A stretch of 64,000 bases of DNA, taken from the NCBI RefSeq assembly GCF_014643535.1, contig NZ_BMJQ01000012.1:124001-188000 (forward strand), in the 5' to 3' direction. Position 1 is the first letter of the stretch. Each line of letters starts with the position of its first letter. Source of the stretch: Aliidongia dinghuensis (GTDB taxonomy: Bacteria; Pseudomonadota; Alphaproteobacteria; ATCC43930; CGMCC-115725). Below are positions 18,551 through 27,336 of the stretch, in pieces. The translations under genes were made by a program, and so were the position numbers. The notes under the pieces are model-generated. The model saw only the letters and a program-made list of their open reading frames with translations, was not told where the DNA came from and made no database searches.

Positions 18551-19354
18551 TCAGAGCCCGAGCACGTCCTTCATGCCGTAGAGGCCGGGCGGGCGGCCCT
18601 TGACCCAGAGGGCGGCGCGCACGGCGCCACGGGCATAGATGCGCCGGTCCGACGCCTTGTGGCCGAGCTCGACCCGCTCGCCGAGGCCGGCGAACATCAC
18701 GGTATGGTCGCCGACCACGTCGCCGCCGCGCAGCGTCGCGAAGCCGATCGTGCCGCTTGCGCGGGCCCCCGTGTGGCCGTCGCGGCTCTTGACCCAGACC
18801 TCGTCGAGCGGCACCTGGCGCCCGGCCGCCGCCGCGTGGCCCAAGGCCAGCGCCGTGCCCGACGGCGCGTCGACCTTCATGCGATGGTGCATCTCCAGCA
18901 CCTCGATGTCGTAGTCGGGGCCGAGCCGGGCGGCCGCCTGCTCGACCAGGCCCAGCAGCAGGTTGACGCCCAGGCTCATGTTGGCGGACCAGACGATCGG
19001 CGCCTGCCGGGCGGCCGCTTGGATCGCCGCCGTCTGGGCGGGATCGAGCCCGGTCGTGCCGACGACGAGCGCCTTGCCGGCTTCGGCAGCGAGGGCCGCA
19101 AGGCGCACGGTCACGGCCGGTGCGGTGAAATCGATCACGACGTCGCTCGCCTGGACGAGCGCCACCGCGTCATTGCCGACCGTGACGCCGAGCGGCGCCA
19201 GACCCGCGAGGCTGCCCAGGTCCTGGCCTTGGAGTGTTGCCGCTTGCGCGGTGCCGCCGGCGAGCATGGCGCCCGTGGTTCCCACGACCTCGGCGATCAG
19301 CATGCGGCCCATCCGGCCGCCGCAACCGACGATTCCGATCCGGCACTCACTCAT
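18551..19354 (-). CDS. dapB: 4-hydroxy-tetrahydrodipicolinate reductase
   Basis: This enzyme performs the NAD(P)H-dependent reduction step in the lysine/diaminopimelate pathway, feeding cell wall synthesis. The 267-residue protein has the Rossmann motif GCGGRMGRM near residue 9 and the substrate-binding catalytic block HHRMKVDAPSGTA (about 157-169). Start 19354 (MSECRIGIVGC) is set by the Rossmann motif, though the frame is open to 19705. It is divergent from murJ, which also serves peptidoglycan synthesis. Confidence 0.96.
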   Translation of the reverse strand: MSECRIGIVGCGGRMGRMLIAEVVGTTGAMLAGGTAQAATLQGQDLGSLAGLAPLGVTVGNDAVALVQASDVVIDFTAPAVTVRLAALAAEAGKALVVGTTGLDPAQTAAIQAAARQAPIVWSANMSLGVNLLLGLVEQAAARLGPDYDIEVLEMHHRMKVDAPSGTALALGHAAAAGRQVPLDEVWVKSRDGHTGARASGTIGFATLRGGDVVGDHTVMFAGLGERVELGHKASDRRIYARGAVRAALWVKGRPPGLYGMKDVLGL

Positions 19355-19493
19355 CTGGCTCACTCCTCGACGGTTGCGGCTGCTTTGCGCCGCCCGCTTT
19401 GCGCATCCCGGGTCCATGTGTATGGTTGCGGCCGTTTCCAGACAAGGGCGTCCGTCTTGGGGTGCCCGTTCCGACCGGAAGTCGCCGCCTCCC

Positions 19494-21044
19494 ATGTCCC
19501 TGTTCCGTTCCGTCGCGGCCATCGGCGGCAATACCATGATCAGCCGGGTGCTGGGCCTCGTGCGCGACACGCTCACGGCGCAGGCGCTGGGCGCCGGCCA
19601 CCTGTCCGACGTGTTCGTCGTGGCGCAGCGCCTGCCGAACATGTTCCGCACGATCTTCGCCGAGGGCGCCTTCTCGACCGCCTTCGTGCCGCTGTTCGCG
19701 CACAAGATCGCCGACGAGGGCGAGGCCGCCGCGCGCGCCTATGCCGAGCGCGCCATGGCGGTGCTCTTGACCGGGCTCCTGGCCGTGACCGTGCTGGCCG
19801 AAGCGTTCATGCCGTTCCTGATCCCGGCGATCGCCTTCGGCTTCACGGAGCGGCCGGAGCAGTTCGCCGCCGCGACGTCGCTGACGCGCGTGACCTTTCC
19901 CTATCTCCTGTTCATCTCGCTCGTCTCGCTGCAGGGCGGCATCCTGAATTCGCTCGGCCGATTCGGCGCCGTCGCCTTCACGCCGGTGCTCCTGAACATC
20001 TTCATGATCGCCGCCGTGTTCTGGGGCCGGGCGTTCGGACACGTGATCGACGCGCTCGCCTGGAGCGTCACCATCGCGGGCCTGGTGCAGTTCCTGTGGC
20101 TCGCCATCTCCTGCGCCCGGGCCGGCATGGCGCTCCGCCTACCAATGCCGCGCCTCACCCCGGACATCAAGCGGCTCATGGCGCTGATGGGGCCGGGCGT
20201 GTTCGGCGCCAGCGTCAACCAGATCAACCTGTTCGTCTCGACCAACGTCGCCTCCATGCTGCCGGCGGGGTCGGTGACCTACCTCTATTACGCCGATCGG
20301 CTGAACCAGCTGCCGCTCGCCGTCATCGGCATCGCGGTCGGCACGGCGATCCTGCCGAGCCTGTCGCGCCAGCTGCGCGGCGGCGACGTCAAGGCCGCGA
20401 CCGACACGCAGAACCGCGGTCTCGAATTCGCCTTTCTCTTCACGCTGCCGGCGGCGGCAGCGCTCGCCGTCATTGCCGAGCCGATCCTGTCGGTGCTGCT
20501 GGTGCGTGGCGATTTCACGCCGCTGGCGGCGCATGAGACGGCGCTCGCCCTCATCGTCTATGCCTTCGGCCTGCCGGCGCTGGTCGTGGTCAAGGTGCTG
20601 GTGCCGGCCTTCTATGCGCGCCAGGACACGCGCACGCCAGTCAAGATCGCGGTCGTCTCGCTCGTGGTCAATCTGGTGCTGACCCTGGTCTTGAGTCGCT
20701 TCTTCGCCCATGTCGGCAATGCGCTCGCGACCACCACGGCCGGCTGGGTCAATGTCGGGCTCTTGAGCGTGGCACTCCGGCGGCGCGGGCATCTGACGCT
20801 CGACCACCGGCTCATTGCGACCGTGCCGCGCCAGATCCTGGCGGCGATTGTCATGGCGGTCGTGCTGGTCGGCGTCGACCGGCTGCTGGCGGCGAGCCTC
20901 GGCAGTACGGCCGGCGCCGTGCGCTATCCGGCGCTGGCCGCCCTCATCGTGACCGGCCTCGTCAGCTACGGCCTCTTCGTGCTGCTGTTCGGCGCCGCCC
21001 GCGTGAGCGACCTGAAGCGGCTCATGCGGCGCCAACCCGCTTGA
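19494..21044 (+). CDS. murJ: MurJ lipid II flippase
   Basis: This inner membrane protein of the MOP superfamily moves lipid II across the cytoplasmic membrane. It has 516 residues and about 14 membrane helices. The N-terminus MSLFRSVAAIGGNTMISRVLGL and RDTLTAQALGAG are typical, as is FRTIFAEGAFSTAFVP (about 47-62) with conserved charged residues. Start 19494 matches the family N-terminus although the frame is open well upstream. Confidence 0.96.
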   Translation: MSLFRSVAAIGGNTMISRVLGLVRDTLTAQALGAGHLSDVFVVAQRLPNMFRTIFAEGAFSTAFVPLFAHKIADEGEAAARAYAERAMAVLLTGLLAVTVLAEAFMPFLIPAIAFGFTERPEQFAAATSLTRVTFPYLLFISLVSLQGGILNSLGRFGAVAFTPVLLNIFMIAAVFWGRAFGHVIDALAWSVTIAGLVQFLWLAISCARAGMALRLPMPRLTPDIKRLMALMGPGVFGASVNQINLFVSTNVASMLPAGSVTYLYYADRLNQLPLAVIGIAVGTAILPSLSRQLRGGDVKAATDTQNRGLEFAFLFTLPAAAALAVIAEPILSVLLVRGDFTPLAAHETALALIVYAFGLPALVVVKVLVPAFYARQDTRTPVKIAVVSLVVNLVLTLVLSRFFAHVGNALATTTAGWVNVGLLSVALRRRGHLTLDHRLIATVPRQILAAIVMAVVLVGVDRLLAASLGSTAGAVRYPALAALIVTGLVSYGLFVLLFGAARVSDLKRLMRRQPA

Positions 21045-21111
21045 CCCGTCCTTCCCGCCGGGCTAACCGGAACGTCCGCTCTCTCCCTCGAACCGCCTCG
21101 GTCCCCGTCCC

Positions 21112-22110
21112 ATGAACCGCATTCTGTCCGGCATCCAGCCGACCGGAAACCTGCATATCGGCAATTACCTGGGCGCCTTGAAGAACTGGGTGCGGCTGCA
21201 GGCCGAGTACGACTGCATCTTCTGCATCGTCGATCTCCACGCCATCACCGTGCCGCAGGATCCGGCCGCGCTGCGCGCCAGCACGCGCGAGGTGGCTGCG
21301 ACCTATATCGCGGCCGGCATCGACGCCGAGCGTGCGGTCATCTTCAACCAGTCGATGGTGTCGGCCCATGCCGAGCTCAGCTGGATCCTGACCTGCCTGA
21401 CGCCGCTCGGCTGGCTCAACCGCATGACCCAGTTCAAGGACAAGGCCGGCAAGAACAAGGATTCGGTCGGGCTCGGGCTCTATGCCTATCCCGTGCTGAT
21501 GGCGGCCGACATCCTGATCTACAAGGCGACGCACGTGCCGGTCGGCGAGGACCAGAAGCAGCATCTGGAGCTGGCCCGCGACCTGGCGCAGATGTTCAAC
21601 AAGACGTTCGCGCCGGACTTCTTCCCGCTGCCCGAGCCTGTGATCATGGGCCCGGCAACGCGCGTCATGTCGCTCCGCGACGGCACCAAGAAGATGTCGA
21701 AGTCGGACGCGTCCGATTATTCGCGGATCAACATGACCGACGACGCCGACACGATCGCGCTCAAGATCCGCAAGGCCAAGACCGATCCCCTGCCGCTGCC
21801 GGTGAGCGTAGAGGCCGCCGCCGCCCGGCCCGAGGCGGAAAATCTGCTCAGCATCTATGCGGCGCTGACCGATGCCAGCCTCGCCGACACGGTGGCGCGC
21901 TTCGCCGGCGGCGAATTCGCCCGCTTCAAGGAGACGCTGGCCGAGATCGCCGTCGCCAAGCTGGCGCCCATCGCAGACGAGCGCGCGCGCATCCTGGCGG
22001 ACGTGGGCGAGCTCGACCGGCTGTTGCGCCGCGGCGCCGAGCGGGCCAATGCGATCGCCGAGCCGACCATGGCGGCAGTCAAGGACCTGGTCGGCATGCT
22101 CAGGCCCTGA
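21112..22110 (+). CDS. trpS: Tryptophanyl-tRNA synthetase
   Basis: This class I aminoacyl-tRNA synthetase of 332 residues charges tRNA-Trp. The HIGH-type motif is [11 protein letters not shown] (about 11-21) and the KMSKS loop is KKMSKSDAS (about 197-205). It lies 67 bases after murJ on the same strand, a frequent alphaproteobacterial neighbour. Confidence 0.97.
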   Translation: MNRILSGIQPTGNLHIGNYLGALKNWVRLQAEYDCIFCIVDLHAITVPQDPAALRASTREVAATYIAAGIDAERAVIFNQSMVSAHAELSWILTCLTPLGWLNRMTQFKDKAGKNKDSVGLGLYAYPVLMAADILIYKATHVPVGEDQKQHLELARDLAQMFNKTFAPDFFPLPEPVIMGPATRVMSLRDGTKKMSKSDASDYSRINMTDDADTIALKIRKAKTDPLPLPVSVEAAAARPEAENLLSIYAALTDASLADTVARFAGGEFARFKETLAEIAVAKLAPIADERARILADVGELDRLLRRGAERANAIAEPTMAAVKDLVGMLRP

Positions 22111-22124
22111 ACGGACTGGGTGAC

Positions 22125-22307
22125 CTACTGCGGCGCTTGCGGTTTGTTCCGCTCGGCCGAGTTGGTGATTGCCTGACCGGCCTTGCTAAGGTCCTCGCCT
22201 GCGCCGGCGGTCGTGTTGCAGGCGGCGATTGTCGGGCCGAGCGCGCCCAGCAGGACCAGCAGCAATAGGGTCTTGGCGGTTGTGCGGTTCGCGACGATCG
22301 GACGCAT
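22125..22307 (-). CDS. Entericidin-like small lipoprotein
   Basis: This 60-residue predicted lipoprotein has a basic N-terminus, a hydrophobic stretch TLLLLVLLGALGPTI and a lipobox IAAC (Cys near residue 29). A tail GAGEDLSKAGQAITNSAE follows, which matches the entericidin A/B pattern (GxxDLxxAGxAI). A GGAGG lies seven bases before ATG 22307, and I prefer this start to the ATG at 22358. Entericidins are envelope lipopeptides with an antidote/toxin role in enterobacteria. The role here is unproven. Confidence 0.75.
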   Translation of the reverse strand: MRPIVANRTTAKTLLLLVLLGALGPTIAACNTTAGAGEDLSKAGQAITNSAERNKPQAPQ

Positions 22308-22501
22308 GGCTTCCCTCCTGGGCGGCGACCTCGGGATCGAGGCCTCTGCCCGGGACAACCCGGTGCTCCCGGTCGGGTTCCCGCCGGATCATATGCGGCG
22401 CGTCTACTTTCTTATCCAATCGATCTTGGACGTCTGAAGCGGCGGCGCCCACGTCTTCTCCCGTCGGGCGGCGATCCGCTCGATCAACCAGGAGATGGAT
22501 C

Positions 22502-22783
22502 ATGACCAAGTCGATGCTCGCCGCCCTCTGCACCACCGTCGCTGTATTGGCCGGCGGCAGCGCGTTCGCTGCCCAGCCCTATCATCCGGACCAGCTGCCG
22601 CCGCTCTTCGTCGACCCGGCCAAGGCACAGGCCGCCTGCCCGGCCGACCAGGTCGTCTGGGTCAACTGGACCGCGCGCAAGTCGCACGTGCCCGGCCAGT
22701 GGTACTATGCCAACACCCGCAACGGCGCCTATGCCTGCGCCCAGGCGTCCGCCCAGGCCGGCATCGAGCCCGCGACGAACTAA
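22502..22783 (+). CDS. Small secreted protein of unknown function
   Basis: This 93-residue protein has a clear Sec signal peptide: MTKSMLAALCTTVAVLAGGSAFA with the cleavage site AFA-A near residue 23. The mature part has two cysteines (ACPADQ, YACAQ) that could form a disulfide, and aromatic-rich WVNWTARKSHVPGQWYYANT. GGAG precedes ATG 22502. I do not recognise a named family. A strong terminator follows. Confidence 0.72.
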   Translation: MTKSMLAALCTTVAVLAGGSAFAAQPYHPDQLPPLFVDPAKAQAACPADQVVWVNWTARKSHVPGQWYYANTRNGAYACAQASAQAGIEPATN

Positions 22784-22807
22784 GGTCAAATCCCTCGACC
22801 CACGGCA

Positions 22808-22844
22808 AAGCCGGTCCGGGCGCTTGAAGCGCCCGCGCCGGCTT
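22808..22844 (+). terminator. Rho-independent terminator after the small secreted protein
   Basis: An interrupted hairpin AAGCCGG..GGGCGCTT / AGCGCCC..CCGGCTT is followed within ten bases by TTTT. It separates the secreted-protein gene from the convergent ABC permease and may serve both strands. Confidence 0.65.
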
Positions 22845-22852
22845 CGTGCTTT

Positions 22853-23578
22853 TCAGACACCGTAAGGCTCCAGCGTCGGTGCTGCGGCCTGGTCCTCGGG
22901 CCGGAGGTGACGCATGAGGCGTCCCTCGGCGAGCGCCACGGCGCGCGTGATGCAGAACGTCAGGATCAGATAGACGGCGCCCGCATCGAGGAACGCCTCA
23001 TAGACGGCGAAGCTCTCGGCCACGATCGAGCGCGCGACGCCGGTGATGTCCAAGAGCGTGATCGTGCTCGCGAGCGACGATGACTTCACGACCAGGATGA
23101 TCTCGTTGCCGTAGGCCGGCAGCGTCAGCCTCAGCGCCTGCGGCAGCACGATCTTGCGCAGGATCAGCCAGTGGCTCATGCCGAGCGCCCGCGCCGCCTC
23201 GACCTCGCCGGTCGGCACCGCCATGATGCCGCCGCGCAGGATCTCGGCCTGATAGGCGGCGGTGTTGAGTGCAAAGGCGATGACCGCGCAGGAGAACGGC
23301 TGACGCAGGATCGGCCAGAGCGGGCTCGCATGGACCCAGGCGAACTGGCCGGCGCCGTAATATATCAGATAGAGCTGGACCAGGAGCGGCGTGCCGCGCA
23401 GGCAGAAGATATAGCCGAAGGCCGGCATCCAGAGCGCGCGGCGCGGGCTCACCCGCGCAAACGCGATCGGCACGGACAGTACGGCGCCGGCCACGAGCGA
23501 GAGCGCGATCAGCTCAAGGCTGAGCCAGGCGCCGGCGAGGAAGCGCGGCAGGCTCCCGAGCATCAATTGCCAATCCAT
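22853..23578 (-). CDS. Polar amino acid ABC transporter permease (HisM-like)
   Basis: This 241-residue inner-membrane subunit has about five helices. The conserved cytoplasmic loop EAARALGMSHWLILRKIVLPQALRL (about 125-150) is the EAA motif that docks the ATPase. It starts 9 bases after the companion permease and is last in a four-gene set, after two binding proteins and HisQ-like. No ATPase gene follows, since the next gene is convergent. Confidence 0.9.
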   Translation of the reverse strand: MDWQLMLGSLPRFLAGAWLSLELIALSLVAGAVLSVPIAFARVSPRRALWMPAFGYIFCLRGTPLLVQLYLIYYGAGQFAWVHASPLWPILRQPFSCAVIAFALNTAAYQAEILRGGIMAVPTGEVEAARALGMSHWLILRKIVLPQALRLTLPAYGNEIILVVKSSSLASTITLLDITGVARSIVAESFAVYEAFLDAGAVYLILTFCITRAVALAEGRLMRHLRPEDQAAAPTLEPYGV

Positions 23579-23587
23579 CGCTGCCCC

Positions 23588-24259
23588 TCAGACCCGCGCC
23601 AGGCCGCGCCGGGCGCGGCGTTCGAGTGCCGCGATGCCGAGGACGGAGATGGTCGTGAACAGGAGATAGACGCCGGCCGCGACGGCATAGAAGGTGAAGG
23701 GCTCGCGCGTGGCGCCGGCGGCGATCGCCGATTTCCGCATCAGCTCCTCGAGCCCCACGACCGAGATCAGCGACGTGTCCTTCAGGAGCACGAGCCAGAC
23801 GTTGCCGAGGCCCGGCAGCGCCAGCCGCCAGACCTGCGGCAGCAGGACGAGGCGGACCATCTGCACTCGGTCGAGGCCCAGCGCGCGGGCCGCCTCGGCC
23901 TGGCCCTTGGGCACGCCTGCGATCGCGGCGCGCAGCACCTCGGTCGTATAGGCGCCGCACAAGATCGAGAGCGCGAACAGGCCGGCGCCGAAGCCGTCGA
24001 CCTCGACATACTCGCCGGCAATCCAGGTGAGGAGCACGGTGCCGCCGAAATAGAGCAGCAGCAGGATCAGGAGCTCCGGCACGCCGCGCACGAGCGTGGT
24101 GTAGGCCTCGGCCGCGGCGCGCAGCCGTTTGGATTTCGATAGCTTGGCCGCGGCGCCGAGGCCGCCGATCATCAGGCCGAACACGAGGCTCAAGGCCGCG
24201 ACCAGCAGGGTCAGGCCCGCGCCGGTAAGGATCTGGCCGCCGAAGCCCTTCAAATCCAT
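23588..24259 (-). CDS. Polar amino acid ABC transporter permease (HisQ-like)
   Basis: This 223-residue permease is the partner of the 22853-23578 subunit. The EAA loop AEAARALGLDRVQMVRLVLLPQ (about 121-142) and the early motif LVRGVPELLILLLLYFGG (about 56-73) are typical of the His/Lys/Arg/Orn family. It starts 37 bases downstream of a binding-protein gene on the same strand. Confidence 0.9.
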   Translation of the reverse strand: MDLKGFGGQILTGAGLTLLVAALSLVFGLMIGGLGAAAKLSKSKRLRAAAEAYTTLVRGVPELLILLLLYFGGTVLLTWIAGEYVEVDGFGAGLFALSILCGAYTTEVLRAAIAGVPKGQAEAARALGLDRVQMVRLVLLPQVWRLALPGLGNVWLVLLKDTSLISVVGLEELMRKSAIAAGATREPFTFYAVAAGVYLLFTTISVLGIAALERRARRGLARV

Positions 24260-24296
24260 CGAGCTTGCTTTCGAGAAGAGCGGCCGGGAACGGCGC

Positions 24297-25064
24297 TCAA
24301 TAAATCGAGAAGGGGAAATATTTCGCGTCGATCTTGTCGTAGGTGCCGTCCTTGCGGATCTCGGCCAGCGCCTTGTCGAACGCGTCCTTGAGCTTGGTGT
24401 CGCCCGGCCGGACCGCGATGCCGGCGCCCTCGCCGAACCATTTCGGGTCCTTGAGCTCGGGTCCGACGAATTCGAAATCCTGGCCTTCGGGCTTGTTGAG
24501 GAAGCCTTCGAGCAGCACGATCGAATCGGCCAGCACCAGGTCGAGCCGGCCCGCCGTCAGGTCCAGGTCGGCATTTTCCTGGCTGTCGTAGAGCTTGATG
24601 TCGGCGACATCGGCGTAATTTTCCTGCAGGTATTGCGCATGAATGGTCGAGCGCTGGGCGCCGATCGTCTTGCCCTTCAACCCCTCCTTCGAGATCGTGA
24701 AGTCGGCGCCCTTCTTTTCGACGAAGCGGGCCGGCGTCTGATAGTACTTGTCGGTGAAATCGACCTTCTTCTTGCGCTCGTCCGTGATCGACATGGAGGC
24801 GACGATCGCATCGTATTTCTTGGCGAGCAGGCCCGGGATGATGCCGTCCCAATCCTGCGCCACGATCAGGCATTCGAGATGGGCGTGGTCGCAGAGCGCC
24901 TTGGCGATGTCGACGTCGAACCCCTCGAGCGTGCCGTCCGGCGCCTTGTAGTTGAACGGCGCATAGGCGCCTTCGGTCGCGATCCGGACCTTGTCCTGGG
25001 CCTGGGCGTGGCCGGCGATGCCGACCGCCGCCGCAATGAGCACGGCTGTGAGGGCTAGGCGCAT
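24297..25064 (-). CDS. Periplasmic amino acid-binding protein (HisJ/ArgT type), copy 1
   Basis: This 255-residue solute-binding protein has a signal peptide ending GHAQA near residue 22. The ligand-binding opening IATEGAYAPFNYKAPDGTL and GFDVDIAKALC are the SBP family 3 signature seen in lysine/arginine/ornithine/histidine carriers. It ends in YFPFSIY. It is very similar along its whole length to the upstream copy at 25145-25912, so the two likely feed the same permeases with different ligand preferences. Confidence 0.92.
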   Translation of the reverse strand: MRLALTAVLIAAAVGIAGHAQAQDKVRIATEGAYAPFNYKAPDGTLEGFDVDIAKALCDHAHLECLIVAQDWDGIIPGLLAKKYDAIVASMSITDERKKKVDFTDKYYQTPARFVEKKGADFTISKEGLKGKTIGAQRSTIHAQYLQENYADVADIKLYDSQENADLDLTAGRLDLVLADSIVLLEGFLNKPEGQDFEFVGPELKDPKWFGEGAGIAVRPGDTKLKDAFDKALAEIRKDGTYDKIDAKYFPFSIY

Positions 25065-25144
25065 CTCTTTCCTCCTGTCGTCTTCGCTCGGCCCTTGTTC
25101 GGAACGCTTCGCCTCAAGGCCGGGCGAAGCGTTCCGCCGGCCGC

Positions 25145-25912
25145 TTAGTAGATCGAGAAGTCGAAATATTTAGCGTTGATCTTCTGGTAAGTGCCGTTCG
25201 CCCGGATCGCGGCGATCGCCTTGTTGAAGGTCTCGCGCAGGGCGTCGTCGTTCTGGCGCACGGCGATCGCCGTGCCGGCGCCGAGCTTGAGCTCAGGCCC
25301 CACGAACGCGTAGTCGACGCCCTCGGGCTTGTTGAGGAAACTGCCGAGGAGCACGGCGGAGCTCGCCAGCACCAGGTCGAGCCGCCCGGACGTCAAGTCG
25401 AGCGTCACGTTCTCCTGGGTGTCGTAGAGCTTGACGTCGGCAACGTCGGCATAATTCTCCATGAGGTAGCTGGCATGGATGGTCGAGCGCTGCGCGCCGA
25501 TCACCTTGCCTTTGAGGCCGTCCTTGGTGAAGGTGAAGTTGGCGCCCTTCTTCGCCACGAAGCGTGCCGGCATCTGGTAATACTTGTCGGTGAAGGCGAC
25601 CTTCTTCTTGCGCTCCTCGGTGATCGCCATCGAGGCCACGATCGCGTCGTATTTCCTGGCGAGCAGGCCGGGGATGATGCCGTCCCAGTCCTGCGCCACG
25701 ATCGTGCAGTCGAGATGGGCCTCGGCGCAGACGGCATTGGCGATGTCGACGTCGAAGCCCTGGAGCGTGCCGTCCGGCGCCTTGTAGTTGAACGGCGGAT
25801 AGGCCCCTTCGGTCGCGATCCGGATCTTCTGCGGCGCATCCGCGGCCAGGACAGGAGCGGTGACAAGCCCGAGCAGCAGGCCGAACACAAGGGGGATGGC
25901 GCGAAGATTCAT
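25145..25912 (-). CDS. Periplasmic amino acid-binding protein (HisJ/ArgT type), copy 2
   Basis: This 255-residue paralogue has signal peptide cleavage near APVLAAD (residue 24). The ligand motif IATEGAYPPFNYKAPDGTL, the AQDWDGIIPGLLA block and the C-terminal YFDFSIY are shared with copy 1. Near residue 200 it lacks the few residues present in copy 1 (KDPKWFG), a lid-region difference that may alter specificity. It is the first gene of the operon. Confidence 0.92.
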   Translation of the reverse strand: MNLRAIPLVFGLLLGLVTAPVLAADAPQKIRIATEGAYPPFNYKAPDGTLQGFDVDIANAVCAEAHLDCTIVAQDWDGIIPGLLARKYDAIVASMAITEERKKKVAFTDKYYQMPARFVAKKGANFTFTKDGLKGKVIGAQRSTIHASYLMENYADVADVKLYDTQENVTLDLTSGRLDLVLASSAVLLGSFLNKPEGVDYAFVGPELKLGAGTAIAVRQNDDALRETFNKAIAAIRANGTYQKINAKYFDFSIY

Positions 25913-26108
25913 GACGGACCTCGAACACGGAAAAAAGCGGCGTCGAGGGTCGTGGCGCCGGCGGCTCGCGTCAAGCCTTACCGGGTGCCGTCATCTGTCA
26001 AAAAACTGCCGCCGCCGAGACGGGCTGGGACTGGGGGGAGCCAACGGCTCGACGGCGGCAGAGAGAAGCCGTGCCTGTTCGCGGGGGTCCGGCTTCGAAG
26101 AGATGTCG

Positions 26109-26330
26109 TCAGTCGGCGAGGCCGAGGGAATAGAAGCGAACGCGCGGCTGCTTGCGCCGCCGGCGCATCGGCTCCCGATCGAGCGTCGTGCCGAACAGCT
26201 TGTAGGCCTCCTGGCGGATGGCGTTCTCGCTCCGGCCAAGCTGCTGGGCGATCTCTTCGACCGGCAGTTTGCCCCAAGCGTGACCGAGCAGGCGGCGCTC
26301 GCTGTCCTGCCACTTCGGAAAACGGGCCAT
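26109..26330 (-). CDS. Small SANT/Myb-like helix-turn-helix protein, 73 residues
   Basis: This compact basic protein reads MARFPKWQDSERRLLGHAWG, then LPVEEIAQQLGRSENAIRQE. This is a single SANT/HTH-like fold with the W..E...L...W...EEIA..LGRS..AI pattern, followed by a strongly basic tail (RRRRKQPR). Likely DNA-binding, target unknown. GGAG lies six bases before ATG 26330. It begins 10 bases after a 34-residue membrane ORF on the same strand. Confidence 0.6.
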   Translation of the reverse strand: MARFPKWQDSERRLLGHAWGKLPVEEIAQQLGRSENAIRQEAYKLFGTTLDREPMRRRRKQPRVRFYSLGLAD

Positions 26331-26340
26331 GGGCGCTCCC

Positions 26341-26445
26341 TCAGTTAATCGCGTAGAGCGCCAGGCCGAGCGACAGCAGCCCGAGCACAAGCGGCATGGC
26401 GGTGGCGATGTCGCGGGGACGGAAGGCGGCGAGATAAGCACGCAT
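26341..26445 (-). CDS. Possible 34-residue single-pass membrane protein
   Basis: This very short ORF reads MRAYLAAFRPRDIATAMPLV, then LGLLSLGLALYAIN. It has a basic amphipathic start and one hydrophobic helix. GGGAG lies about nine bases before the ATG, and the next gene starts 10 bases after the stop. Support is limited to the ribosome site, composition and spacing, so it could be chance. Confidence 0.35.
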   Translation of the reverse strand: MRAYLAAFRPRDIATAMPLVLGLLSLGLALYAIN

Positions 26446-26753
26446 GACGGGCAAGCTCCCCTGGGCCAGCGGTTGGGGGGTCGGGTGGGCGTTCGGGTGG
26501 CCCAGGTGTAGCCCAGCACTGTGCCGCGATGATTTCGCGCAGCCGGGCGGTTTGTTTCGCAATGTTTCAGGCGGTTGGACGGTCATCCGCCGAAACCAAA
26601 ATCTGCGGCAAAACCGCCGGCCAAACCCTGGGTGCGCGACAAAATCTCGAGCGGCGCAATAAATTTTCCGGGGCGTCAAATGACCCTTGCCGTGCTGCCG
26701 CCCTTGGCTGCTACCATCATTCTCCAAGCGGCCGTCGACCGAGGGAGACGTGC
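26446..26753. other. Intergenic region with conserved element, no gene seen
   Basis: This roughly 300-base divergent spacer, less GC-rich than the coding regions, lies between the small-ORF pair and the GNAT gene. It holds the second copy of the 44-bp element (26627-26670). Long frames crossing it on both strands lack a convincing start or family match. Confidence 0.5.
26627..26670. promoter_or_regulatory. 44-bp conserved intergenic element, copy 2
   Basis: It has the same ordered blocks as 13457-13500: CCTGG-N6-GACAAA, GCGGCGCAATA, AATTTTCCG, with the same overall length. It lies about 85 bases ahead of the GNAT gene on plus and about 180 bases ahead of the small ORFs on minus. Function unknown. 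Confidence 0.4.
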
Positions 26754-27302
26754 ATGTGGTCGATCAGATCAGCCCGGGCGACGGACATCCAGGCGATTGC
26801 AAAGGTCGATGTCGAGACCTGGCAGACGACATATCCGGGCATGCTGCCCGACAATCTCCTGATGGCGCTCGACCCGCGCCAGCGCGCGCGCCAATGGTCC
26901 CGCTTCATCGCCCATCGGCCGGGCGACACGCTCATCGCGGTTGACGAGCGGGAGCATGTTCTGGGGTTCGGCAGCTGCGGCCCCCAGCGCGAGACGCTGC
27001 TGCCCTATGCCGGCGAGATCTTCACGCTCTATGTGGCACCCGACTACCAGGGCCAGGGCGTCGGCCGGCAGCTGTTGGTGGCACTGTTCCAGCGCATGAT
27101 CCGCGGCGGCCTCGGTTCCGCCATGCTCTGGGTGCTGGCCGCCAACCCATCCCGCTATTTCTATGAACGGGTCGGCGGACGCCGCGTCGCCGACCGGCTG
27201 CTCGACATGGGCTCGTTCGGCGTCCCGGCCGTCGCCTACGGCTGGCCCGATCTCGCCGATGCCGTCCGACGCGCGGCCGGCGCCCGCAGCCGGATCGATT
27301 AA
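26754..27302 (+). CDS. GNAT family N-acetyltransferase
   Basis: This 182-residue acetyl-CoA-dependent acyltransferase has the opening IRSARATDIQAIAKVDVETW. The acetyl-CoA binding loop YVAPDYQGQGVGRQLL (about 94-109, QGQGVG) is intact. The substrate is not predictable from sequence. GAGGGAG sits six bases before ATG 26754. The stop is 34 bases from the convergent ccmI stop. Confidence 0.88.
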   Translation: MWSIRSARATDIQAIAKVDVETWQTTYPGMLPDNLLMALDPRQRARQWSRFIAHRPGDTLIAVDEREHVLGFGSCGPQRETLLPYAGEIFTLYVAPDYQGQGVGRQLLVALFQRMIRGGLGSAMLWVLAANPSRYFYERVGGRRVADRLLDMGSFGVPAVAYGWPDLADAVRRAAGARSRID

Positions 27303-27336
27303 CGGCAGGTCGACTGAAGGCGGATCGATCGGTCCG

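Noticed and set aside
22853-25912. A missing ATPase as proof of a broken transporter
   Set aside because: Sharing an ATPase encoded elsewhere is well known for such systems, so the absence alone does not show loss of function.
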